DNA of 12,223 nucleotides from an uncultured Gammaproteobacteria bacterium (lineage in GTDB: Bacteria > Pseudomonadota > Gammaproteobacteria > Pseudomonadales > Pseudohongiellaceae). Where the stretch lies: NCBI GenBank assembly GCA_903889815.1, contig CAISYX010000191.1, positions 1 through 12,223 of the forward strand, read 5' to 3'. Positions 1 through 6,606 of the stretch are shown here, in pieces. How positions within the stretch are numbered: the first letter of the stretch is position 1; each line of letters starts with the position of its first letter. Under the pieces are notes generated by a model, which did no database searches, was not told the DNA's origin, and saw nothing but the letters and a program-made list of their open reading frames with translations. Both the position numbers and the translations under genes were made by a program.

Positions 1-125
1 GGCGAGTCATCCTCCTTGTATTCCACCTTAGGCGCATCCGTGCGTCCGTATACCTCGAGAATCTCTTCGCCTGCGCGCTCGGCGATGGCGGCCACCGCCT
101 CCAGCGTGCTTCTGATGCCATGCAT
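1..125 (-). CDS. cysQ: 3'(2'),5'-bisphosphate nucleotidase CysQ, N-terminal part (runs off the window)
   Basis: Only the first 41 codons are inside the window; the gene continues past position 1. The translation starts MHGIRSTLEAVAAIAERAG and reaches VEYKEDDSP. The amphipathic first helix and the K-x-D-D-S-P segment are typical of the CysQ branch of the inositol-monophosphatase superfamily. In that family the enzyme removes the 3' phosphate from PAP/PAPS, the by-product of sulfate assimilation, in a metal-dependent reaction. The start is the ATG at 125-123, with an AAGGGA Shine-Dalgarno (139-134) 8 nt upstream. A second ATG at 121 is in another frame and gives no CysQ-like sequence. The gene is divergent from the exported VOC protein; in relatives nudE often lies next to cysQ, but not here. 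The catalytic metal-binding motifs lie outside the window, so identity rests on the N-terminus only. Confidence 0.8.
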   Translation of the reverse strand, partial: MHGIRSTLEAVAAIAERAGEEILEVYGRTDAPKVEYKEDDS

Positions 126-186
126 TTCGTGTGTCCCTTGCCCAATACGCCGCTGCCTCACGACGTTCGACTATTCAATGAAAGCG

Positions 187-196
187 ATGCTAGCAT
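187..196. other. 10-bp perfect palindrome between divergent cysQ and VOC genes
   Basis: ATGCTAGCAT reads the same on both strands and sits in the 115-bp region between the divergent starts of cysQ and the VOC gene. It could be an operator half or core, but it is short enough to arise by chance. No convincing sigma-70 hexamer pair was found around it on either strand. Confidence 0.2.
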
Positions 197-240
197 GCCT
201 GCCCAATGCTCCAGTCATAACAACAACAAGGACTCTCACC

Positions 241-1041
241 ATGCGCTCTCTCGCCCTTCTGTTTGTGCTCGCGCTTTGCGCCGGCAACGCAAATGCCCAG
301 CTTGCCGTGCCCAACGAGGCAGGCCTGACCTACGGCCACGTGCACCTGAATGTCACAGACATGGAGCTGCACAAGTCCCTCTGGGTGAAACATTTCGGCG
401 GTACTGTCGTCCAGAAAGGCACACTGACCGCTATCCGCATGCCCAACATGGCCATCCTTCTGAGCGGCCGCGAACCCACCGGAGGATCGCAGGGCACCGT
501 GATGGACCACTTCGGCTTCAAGGTACGCAACCTGGCCAGCTTCCTGGAAAAATGGCGGGCAGACGGTCTGTGGGTAGGTCGCGAATTCATCGGCGCCGAA
601 GGCCAGCCCAACGCCTATGTGATGATGCCGGACGATGTCTATGTGGAACTCCAGGAAGATCAGGCCCTGCCCCTTGAAGTTGTGCCCTACCACATCCACT
701 TCTACACCCCGAAACACGAGGAATTGCTGAGCTGGTACACCGAGCTGCTGGGACTGGAAGTGCGTTCGCGCGGTTCGATCCCTACCACGACCAATGTGCC
801 GGGCATGAACCTCAGCTTTGCCAGTTCCGACGAAGAGCGGCTGGCCACCAAGGGCCGCTCCATCGACCACATCGGGTTCGAAGTGGAGAATCTGGAAGCC
901 TTCTGCAAGCTGCTGGAAGAAAAAGGCATCGCCTTCGATGTCGCCTATCGCGACGTGCCGGCCATCGGCCTGAAGATCGCCTTCATTACAGACCCCACCG
1001 GTGTCTACATCGAATTCACCGAGGGGCTGGACGCGTACTGA
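241..1041 (+). CDS. Exported tandem VOC (glyoxalase/extradiol dioxygenase fold) protein
   Basis: This is a 266-aa protein. I chose the ATG at 241 because an AAGGA Shine-Dalgarno (228-232) sits 8 nt upstream and the translation opens with a clear signal peptide: MRS, a hydrophobic core around residues 4-14, then ANA|Q near residue 19. The reading frame stays open upstream to about 16, but that part overlaps cysQ and looks non-coding. The mature protein has two similar halves, about residues 31-140 and 149-262. Each carries a D-H-x-G-F strand (H90, H210) and ends in a strand with a glutamate (E136 in YVELQE, E258 in YIEFTE). Histidines H33/H35 and H151/H153 lie at the first strand of each half. 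This H/H/E set is what VOC metalloenzymes use to hold a metal ion. The substrate is unknown; glyoxalase, ring-cleaving dioxygenase or resistance functions are all possible for the fold. The predicted location is periplasmic, unusual for VOC enzymes. It lies 18 bp upstream of yrfG and is probably co-transcribed with it. The VOC fold is sure, the function is not. Confidence 0.88.
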   Translation: MRSLALLFVLALCAGNANAQLAVPNEAGLTYGHVHLNVTDMELHKSLWVKHFGGTVVQKGTLTAIRMPNMAILLSGREPTGGSQGTVMDHFGFKVRNLASFLEKWRADGLWVGREFIGAEGQPNAYVMMPDDVYVELQEDQALPLEVVPYHIHFYTPKHEELLSWYTELLGLEVRSRGSIPTTTNVPGMNLSFASSDEERLATKGRSIDHIGFEVENLEAFCKLLEEKGIAFDVAYRDVPAIGLKIAFITDPTGVYIEFTEGLDAY

Positions 1042-1059
1042 CACGAGACTGAGAGACCC

Positions 1060-1728
1060 ATGCTGGACTGGAAGGATATCGACACGGTGCTGCTGGACAT
1101 GGACGGCACCGTCCTCGACCTGCACTTCGACAACTACTTCTGGGAAGAATTCGTCCCGGCGCGTTACGGCGAAATGCACGGACTCAGCGCAGCAGAAGCG
1201 TCAGTGATGCTGCGTGCCCGCTATGAAAAAGTGAAGGGCACGCTGGACTGGTACTGTCTCGATTTCTGGTCGGACAGCCTTGCACTGGATATTCCCCGGC
1301 TGAAGGAAGACATTCGGCACAAGATCGCCATCCGCCCGCATGCCGTCGATTTTCTGGAGCAATTGCGTGCCAGCGGCAGGGAGCTGATGCTGGTCACCAA
1401 TGCCCATCCCCAGAGCCTTGCGCTGAAAATGCAGACGACAGCGATCGACCGTCACTTTCACCAGACGGTGAGCTCGCACTCACTGCTCAGGGCCAAGGAG
1501 AACGACGGCTTCTGGCATGCCCTGCGCGAGCGCCACCCGTTCGATCCCGCCCGCACGCTGTTGATCGACGACAGCCTGCCCGTGCTCCGCTGTGCTCAAA
1601 GGGAAGGCATCGGACACCTGCTGGGAGTGCAGCAACCGGACAGTCAGCGCCCCGCTCTGGCCCCGTCACCGGAGTTCCGACAGATCAGTCATTTCACCGA
1701 CATCATGACGGGCCTGGAGCCACGATGA
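1060..1728 (+). CDS. yrfG: GMP/IMP nucleotidase, HAD superfamily (YrfG type)
   Basis: This 222-aa protein matches the usual length of YrfG. HAD motif I is LLDMDGTVLDL, with the nucleophile D13 and acid/base D15. Motif II is the threonine of LVTNAH, motif III the lysine of RAKENDG, and motif IV is LLIDDSLPVL with the metal-binding aspartates. Members of this family are cytoplasmic 5'-nucleotidases that dephosphorylate purine monophosphates such as GMP and IMP. The N-terminus MLDWKDIDTVLLDMDGT and the cap segment with YWEE-like and RYEKVKGTLDWYCLD stretches are characteristic of the YrfG group. The start ATG is preceded only by a weak GAGAG element. The stop overlaps the hslR start as ATGA, so the two genes are translationally linked. 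yrfG-hslR adjacency is a conserved gammaproteobacterial arrangement, which supports both calls. Confidence 0.9.
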   Translation: MLDWKDIDTVLLDMDGTVLDLHFDNYFWEEFVPARYGEMHGLSAAEASVMLRARYEKVKGTLDWYCLDFWSDSLALDIPRLKEDIRHKIAIRPHAVDFLEQLRASGRELMLVTNAHPQSLALKMQTTAIDRHFHQTVSSHSLLRAKENDGFWHALRERHPFDPARTLLIDDSLPVLRCAQREGIGHLLGVQQPDSQRPALAPSPEFRQISHFTDIMTGLEPR

Positions 1729-2129
1729 GCGACGCGAAAGAAAAAGACGCTGACGGGGTCCGCCTCGACAAATGGCTGTGGGCAGCCCGCCTGTTCAAGA
1801 CTCGAGGCATCGCGAAGCAAGCCGTCGAGAGTGGCAAGGTGCATGCGGAGGGTCAGCGTCTTAAACCGGGCCGCGAGATGAGTGTGGGCATGCTGCTGAC
1901 GGTTCGCGTGGGCTGGGATGAGCGCATCCTGTTGGTCACGGGCCTGTCCGAACAGCGCCGCGGCGCCCCGGAAGCGGCGCTGCTGTACAGAGAAACCGAA
2001 GAAAGCGTGGCGAGGCGCCAGCAGGTGGGTGAGCAGCGTCGCCTGCACGCCCTGCTGGAACAACCCATGACCAAGCCGGACAAGAAAGACCGTCGCCTGC
2101 GACAGGCACTGCGGCAGCGATCCGAGTGA
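1725..2129 (+). CDS. hslR: Ribosome-associated heat shock protein Hsp15 (S4 domain)
   Basis: This is a 134-aa basic protein. An S4 RNA-binding domain covers about residues 12-72 (VRLDKWLWAARLFKTR, then AVESGKVHAEG and a G-R-E-M strand), followed by a charged, helical tail rich in Arg, Lys and Gln. Hsp15 is known to bind free 50S subunits carrying a nascent chain with peptidyl-tRNA, helping to recycle stalled ribosomes after heat shock. The S4 domain at the very N-terminus plus the short basic tail is the family's normal layout. The ATG lies inside the yrfG stop (ATGA), with GGAG (1716-1719) 5 nt upstream. In many relatives hslO (Hsp33) follows directly; here it is missing and 147 bp lead to pckA instead. 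Confidence 0.92.
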   Translation: MSDAKEKDADGVRLDKWLWAARLFKTRGIAKQAVESGKVHAEGQRLKPGREMSVGMLLTVRVGWDERILLVTGLSEQRRGAPEAALLYRETEESVARRQQVGEQRRLHALLEQPMTKPDKKDRRLRQALRQRSE

Positions 2130-2152
2130 GCGTGCACCGCACTAGCCGGCCG

Positions 2153-2182
2153 TTCGCTGGGCAGGAGAATATTTGGCATAAT
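2153..2182 (+). promoter_or_regulatory. Weak candidate sigma-70 promoter for pckA
   Basis: A -10 like CATAAT (2177-2182) lies 18 nt after TTCGCT (2153-2158), which matches the -35 consensus poorly. It is the best pair seen in the 147 bp between hslR and pckA. A perfect 12-bp palindrome (CGGGCGCGCCCG, 2184-2195) begins right behind the -10, about where transcription would start. No factor-independent terminator is visible for hslR. Confidence 0.3.
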
Positions 2183-2276
2183 CCGGGCGCGCCCGCTCTG
2201 TGTGAATCCGCCCCGATCGCGAAAGCCGGCACTCGACGCCAGGAACAAGAACTTGAAGAGTCAGGAGACCTAACGA

Positions 2277-3866
2277 ATGCCGAGTAGCAGAACGGATATC
2301 CGCTCCGGCAATGGCCGCCGCCTGTATCAGAATCTGAGCAGCAGTCAGCTTGTCGAGATCGCCCTGCAGCGCTCAGAAGGCCGGCTTGCCAATACCGGGG
2401 CCTTGGTGGTGGAGACAGGCAAGCGCACCGGACGCAGCCCACGCGACAGCTTCATCGTCAAGGAGTCGAGCACTCAGCATCTCATCGACTGGGGCGCCGT
2501 GAACCAAGCCTTCGATCCCTCGCGGGCCAGTGCCCTGTGGGACAGAGTCAGCGTCTATCTGGCAGACAAGGATGTCTTCATGTCCGACCTGCATGTGGGA
2601 GCGCACCCCGAACACTATCAGCCTGTGCAGGTCAGTGCCGAGCTGGCATGGCACAGCCTGTTTGCCAGCGCTCTGTTCATACACCCGGATGACTACAACC
2701 CGCTGCAGAAACCCGTGTGGCAAGTGCTCAGTGCGCCGGGCTTCGTCTGCGATCCGCAGCGCGATGGCACACACTCCGAAAGCACGCTCATCCTCGACTT
2801 CGCCAGGCGCCGAGTCCTGCTGGCAGGCATGCGCTATGCGGGCGAAATGAAGAAGTCCATGTTCGCTGTGCAGAACTTCCTGCTGCCCGACAAGGACGTC
2901 CTGCCCATGCACTGCTCCGCCAACGTGGGCGCAGGAGGGGATGTGTGCCTGTTTTTCGGCCTTTCCGGCACGGGCAAGACCACGCTCTCTGCTGATGCAA
3001 GCCGCTTCCTGATTGGCGACGACGAGCACGGCTGGGGCGAAGGCACCGTGTTCAATCTGGAAGGAGGGTGTTATGCAAAGTGCGTGGACCTGAGCCAGAA
3101 GAACGAGCCAGTGATCTGGGACGCCATTCGTTTCGGGGCCGTGCTGGAGAACGTGGTGATTGACGAGCAAACCCGCACCGCAGACTATGCCGATGTCAGC
3201 CTGACGCAGAACACCCGGGCGTGCTATCCGTTGTCACACATTCCTGTGCGCATGCCGGACAACCGTGCGGCAGAGCCCTCGTCCATCATTTTCCTGACCT
3301 GCGATCTGAATGGCGTGTTGCCCCCTGTTGCCATTCTGTCGAAGGAGGCTGCGGCCTATCACTTTCTTAGCGGCTATACGGCGTTGGTGGGCTCCACGGA
3401 AATGGGGGCCGGCGAAGGCATCAAGGCCACATTTTCCACGTGTTTCGGTGCCCCCTTTTTTCCGCGTCCGGCAGGCGTTTATGCCGAACTGCTGATGAAG
3501 CGCATCGAAGCGTCGGGCAGTCAGGTGTACCTGGTGAACACAGGATGGACTGGGGGCCCCCACGGCGTTGGCCGCCGCTTCAGCATCCCCGACACTCGTG
3601 CGGTAATTGTTGCAGTGCAAAGCGGCGCATTGAAGTCAGTGCCAACCGAACACCTGCCTGGCATCAATCTGCACATTCCGCGTGCGGTGCCGGGGGTTTC
3701 CAGTGCAGTACTCAACCCACGCACTACATGGACCGATCCCCTGCAGTACGACAGAAAGGCGGCCGAGCTGATCGACCAGTTCCAGCGCAATTTCATCAAA
3801 TTCAAGGTGCCCGAAGCGATCGTCGCGGCCGGCCCGCAGGGCCATGGCGCAGAGGCCGCAGCATGA
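2277..3866 (+). CDS. pckA: Phosphoenolpyruvate carboxykinase, ATP-dependent
   Basis: This 529-aa enzyme converts oxaloacetate and ATP to phosphoenolpyruvate, CO2 and ADP, the entry step of gluconeogenesis, in the cytoplasm. Landmarks in order: TGRSPRD (51-57), whose arginine contacts oxaloacetate; AGMRYAGEMKKSMF (183-196) with a metal-binding lysine; the P-loop GLSGTGKTTLS (228-238); the kinase-2 motif IGDDEHGWG (246-254); FLSGYTALVGSTE (363-375); and VYLVNTGW (417-424). The P-loop form and length mark the ATP type rather than the GTP type. The ATG has a good AGGAG Shine-Dalgarno (2263-2267) 9 nt upstream. The stop TGA is shared with the gshA start (ATGA at 3863-3866), so gshA is very likely read on the same transcript. 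The usual neighbour hslO is absent. All catalytic motifs I looked for are intact. Confidence 0.97.
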   Translation: MPSSRTDIRSGNGRRLYQNLSSSQLVEIALQRSEGRLANTGALVVETGKRTGRSPRDSFIVKESSTQHLIDWGAVNQAFDPSRASALWDRVSVYLADKDVFMSDLHVGAHPEHYQPVQVSAELAWHSLFASALFIHPDDYNPLQKPVWQVLSAPGFVCDPQRDGTHSESTLILDFARRRVLLAGMRYAGEMKKSMFAVQNFLLPDKDVLPMHCSANVGAGGDVCLFFGLSGTGKTTLSADASRFLIGDDEHGWGEGTVFNLEGGCYAKCVDLSQKNEPVIWDAIRFGAVLENVVIDEQTRTADYADVSLTQNTRACYPLSHIPVRMPDNRAAEPSSIIFLTCDLNGVLPPVAILSKEAAAYHFLSGYTALVGSTEMGAGEGIKATFSTCFGAPFFPRPAGVYAELLMKRIEASGSQVYLVNTGWTGGPHGVGRRFSIPDTRAVIVAVQSGALKSVPTEHLPGINLHIPRAVPGVSSAVLNPRTTWTDPLQYDRKAAELIDQFQRNFIKFKVPEAIVAAGPQGHGAEAAA

Positions 3867-5449
3867 CAAGCGCATTGAAAGACAGTTTGCAGCACTTCGG
3901 CCTGACGCAGTTCAAGCCGGAATGGGGCCAGATCCGCCGGGGCATCGAAAAGGAAAGTCTGCGGGTCACCTCCCGCGGCACGCTGGCCCAGACAGACCAC
4001 CCGCGCGCGCTGGGCTCCGCCCTGACACATGCCAGCATCACCACCGACTATTCCGAGGCGCTCCTGGAACTGATCACCCCGGTCAGCGACTCCATCGAAG
4101 ATTGCCTGCAACAGCTGCACGAACTGCACGCCTATACCTGCGCGAACCTTCCCGAAGGCGAGCGCCTGTGGGTATCCAGCATGCCCTGCCTGATCGAGAG
4201 CGACGAACAGATTCCACTGGCGCGCTACGGCAGCTCCAATATCGGGAAACTGAAGACGCTGTACCGCGAGGGTCTGGGCCTGCGCTATGGCCGCGTGATG
4301 CAGACCATTGCAGGCATCCACTACAACTTCTCCATGCCCGAGTGTTTCTGGCCAGAGTACCGCGCGCTCAAGGGCGCCAGCGAGCCACTGCAGGAATTCC
4401 AGACGCGGCAGTACCTGCATCTGATCCGCAACTTCCATCGCTACAGCTGGCTGCTTCCCTACCTGTTCGGCGCCTCGCCCGCCGTGTCGCGCTGCTTCAC
4501 ACAGGGCCGGCTCCACGACCTGGAAGCATTTGACGAGAGCACCTGGTACAAACCCTGGGCTACTGCCCTGCGCATGGGCAATCTGGGCTACAAGAGCGAG
4601 GCCCAGAAATCCCTGTTCGTGTGCTACAACGAGCTGGGCTCCTATCTGGACAGCCTGCAGAAAGCGCTCACCACTCCCTACGCCCCCTATGTGGAGATCG
4701 GCGCCAGGAAAGACGGCCACCTGCAGCAGATCAACACCAATCTGTTGCAACTGGAGAACGAGTTCTACGGCACCATCCGGCCCAAACGTGTCGGCGATTC
4801 CAGCGACCGGCCGCTGACGCTGTTGCGCAACCAAGGCATTCAGTACATCGAAGTCCGGGTACTGGACCTCAATCCCTTTCTGCCAGTGGGCATTGATGCT
4901 GAGCAGATCCGTTTCCTCGATGCCTTTCTGCTGCACTGCCTGCTGTCGGACAGCCCGGCCTGCACCCGGGTCAGCTACAACGAAATTGAGGAGAATCTTT
5001 CCAGAGTCGTGAACCGCGGTCGTGAGCCGGGCCTGACATTGTCGCGGAACGGCCAGGAAGTGGCCTTTGCTGAGTGGGCAGACGAGCTGCTGCAGGACGT
5101 GGGGCATGCCGCTGTGCTGCTGGACAACATCCACAAGACCCAGGATTACAGTCTTGCCAAAGCGGCACAACTGGCGAAGCTGACCAATCCGGACCTGACG
5201 CCCTCAGCCCGGATTCTGCGGGAAATGCAGGAAGCACGGCTGCCCTTTTGTGCCTATACCATGGGGCTGTCAGCGGCGACACACGCCCGTTTCACAGGCA
5301 AGACGCTGCCGGAAAGGCGTCTGCAGGAAATGCAGGAGGCCTCGCGCCTGTCTCTGGAGAGGCAGGCGGCGATTGAGTCGGAAGATACAGTGGGTTTTGA
5401 GGACTATGTGCGGCAGTGGACCCTTACTGCTGAATCACGTAAGACGTGA
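3863..5449 (+). CDS. gshA: Glutamate-cysteine ligase (gamma-glutamylcysteine synthetase), type 1
   Basis: This 528-aa enzyme makes gamma-glutamylcysteine from glutamate, cysteine and ATP, the first and rate-limiting step of glutathione synthesis. Typical GshA motifs: RRGIEKESLRV (25-35), TDYSEALLE (61-69), GIHYNFSMP (151-159), ALRMGNLGYKS (235-245) and YIEVRVLDLNPF (328-339). The length fits the proteobacterial type 1 family (about 520 aa). The frame is open far upstream into pckA, but homology begins at the ATG at 3863, which overlaps the pckA stop. An AGAGG-like element precedes it. The 3' end overlaps the convergent FliL-like gene by 26 bp (5424-5449), and no terminator is visible between them. 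Coupling of gshA directly to pckA is not an arrangement I recognise as common. Confidence 0.96.
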   Translation: MTSALKDSLQHFGLTQFKPEWGQIRRGIEKESLRVTSRGTLAQTDHPRALGSALTHASITTDYSEALLELITPVSDSIEDCLQQLHELHAYTCANLPEGERLWVSSMPCLIESDEQIPLARYGSSNIGKLKTLYREGLGLRYGRVMQTIAGIHYNFSMPECFWPEYRALKGASEPLQEFQTRQYLHLIRNFHRYSWLLPYLFGASPAVSRCFTQGRLHDLEAFDESTWYKPWATALRMGNLGYKSEAQKSLFVCYNELGSYLDSLQKALTTPYAPYVEIGARKDGHLQQINTNLLQLENEFYGTIRPKRVGDSSDRPLTLLRNQGIQYIEVRVLDLNPFLPVGIDAEQIRFLDAFLLHCLLSDSPACTRVSYNEIEENLSRVVNRGREPGLTLSRNGQEVAFAEWADELLQDVGHAAVLLDNIHKTQDYSLAKAAQLAKLTNPDLTPSARILREMQEARLPFCAYTMGLSAATHARFTGKTLPERRLQEMQEASRLSLERQAAIESEDTVGFEDYVRQWTLTAESRKT

Positions 5450-5870
5450 AATACAAGTCCAGTATGTTCTCGGAGCCTTCGCCTTCCACCAGGTCGATGG
5501 CTTCGCGAATCAGCGTCAGGGCGTCCTGACGCAGCTTTTCCTTGCCTTCCGTGGACGTCAGATTCTCTTCCAGCTGACCGGAGAACAGTTCCACGAGACG
5601 GCTGCGTACATAGGACATGTGGTGACGCAGCACTTCGTCGCCCGGGCGCGCGGTGCGGACAGAAACGTCGACCTTCAGGTAACGCAGCCGGCCACCGCCG
5701 TCATAATTGGTGACGAAGCTGGGACTGAGCTCCACATAGGGAAACTCGCTGGTGGACTCGGGCGCCGAGGTTGAGGCTGTCCACCCAGGAGCTGACAAGC
5801 CGAACAGCAGAAAGCCGGCCGCCAGCAGGCGAGCCGCAGAACTGGCAAGAGAGGCAGTGAACGTTGGCAT
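5424..5870 (-). CDS. Exported FliL-domain protein (orphan, FliL-like)
   Basis: This is a 148-aa product from the ATG at 5870, with AAGGGT (5883-5878) 7 nt upstream. The frame remains open to 5951, but the extra 27 residues precede the Shine-Dalgarno and the signal peptide and are unlikely to be made. Residues 1 to about 32 form a signal peptide or N-terminal anchor with a hydrophobic core (ARLLAAGFLLFGLSAPG). The rest resembles the periplasmic FliL fold: YVELSPSFVTNY (45-56), RLRYLKVDVSV, a helix with LRHHMSYVRSRLVELFS (81-97), a G-x-x-x-L-R segment, and the closing DLYFTSYVIQ (138-147), like the YFTxFVxQ end of FliL. FliL is known to stiffen the flagellar stator/rotor interface. No flagellar gene is in this window, so a flagellar role is only inferred from fold. 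The C-terminus overlaps the end of gshA by 26 bp in the opposite direction. A stand-alone FliL-fold paralogue is the safest label. Confidence 0.75.
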   Translation of the reverse strand: MPTFTASLASSAARLLAAGFLLFGLSAPGWTASTSAPESTSEFPYVELSPSFVTNYDGGGRLRYLKVDVSVRTARPGDEVLRHHMSYVRSRLVELFSGQLEENLTSTEGKEKLRQDALTLIREAIDLVEGEGSENILDLYFTSYVIQQ

Positions 5871-6086
5871 GGCGTTGACCCTTTGCGTGAATGTCTGTGA
5901 AGCGTGACTGTCATTTTCGACGAGCGCGAGCAGTATGCCATATATCGGCAAGAGCGACGATTGCCTGAATACCTATGCTGCAGGCCATGGCGGACGCCGC
6001 CGAAGAGTTTTGAGTACAATTCAACACAGTCGCTCGCACAGAGCACTGTCAACCCAGAGAGCCTCAAGCAGGCAGTGAGATTTACG

Positions 6087-6599
6087 ATGGCACAATCCTT
6101 GTTGGACAGAATTCCGGGCTCCCGGAATCTCAATTTCATGATCTTCCTGGCCTGCACGTCCATCATCGGCGTGGCGCTCTACATGGAGCACGTGATGCTG
6201 CTGCAGCCCTGCGGCCTGTGCATCACCCAGCGGGTGTTCGTGATTCTTGTGGGTTTCATCTGCCTGGCCTCGGCGCTGCACAAGACCGGCGAGGCCGGAC
6301 GCCGCAACTACGCGCTCGCAGCCGCCAGCATGTGCATTGCAGGGGGCTATTTCGCCGGTCGCCAGATCTGGCTGCAGCACCTTCCCGAAGACCAGGTACC
6401 TGCCTGCGGCCCGGGGCTTAGCTACATCATGGACAATTTCCCACTGATGGACATGTTGTCGTTCCTGCTCAAGGGCGACGGCAACTGCGCAGAAGTCACG
6501 TGGCGATTCCTGGGCATCTTCTCGATTGCCGAACTGGCCATGGGCGGCTTCATCGGTCTGTTCGCACTGTGCCTTTATCAGGCCCTGCGCAAAGGCTGA
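6087..6599 (+). CDS. dsbB: Disulfide bond formation protein B (inner-membrane DsbA oxidase)
   Basis: This is a 170-aa membrane protein. Four hydrophobic segments are visible, at about residues 15-33, 46-64, 74-91 and 140-165. The first periplasmic loop carries the redox pair C42-G-L-C45 followed by TQR; the second carries C107 and C134 (PACGPGLSYI and GDGNCAEVTW). These are the four conserved cysteines of DsbB, which reoxidises periplasmic DsbA and passes the electrons to ubiquinone. The P-L-x-D-M stretch before the last cysteine is also typical. The ATG at 6087 was chosen because the family begins with a short cytoplasmic tail. The open frame upstream (from 5904) lies in the intergenic region. 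The Shine-Dalgarno is weak (GTGAGA). The gene converges on the TVP38-flavoprotein gene with 7 bp between stops. A lone -10-like TACAAT at 6015-6020 lacks a convincing -35. Confidence 0.95.
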   Translation: MAQSLLDRIPGSRNLNFMIFLACTSIIGVALYMEHVMLLQPCGLCITQRVFVILVGFICLASALHKTGEAGRRNYALAAASMCIAGGYFAGRQIWLQHLPEDQVPACGPGLSYIMDNFPLMDMLSFLLKGDGNCAEVTWRFLGIFSIAELAMGGFIGLFALCLYQALRKG

Positions 6600-6606
6600 G
6601 TGCCCG

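Noticed and set aside
16..240. N-terminal extension of the VOC protein frame
   Set aside because: It overlaps cysQ on the other strand, and the good Shine-Dalgarno and signal peptide both support ATG 241.
3521..5170. 549-codon open frame on the minus strand opposite pckA/gshA
   Set aside because: It is antisense to two genes with full sets of conserved motifs. Long antisense frames are common in GC-rich DNA, and its sequence shows no recognisable domain.
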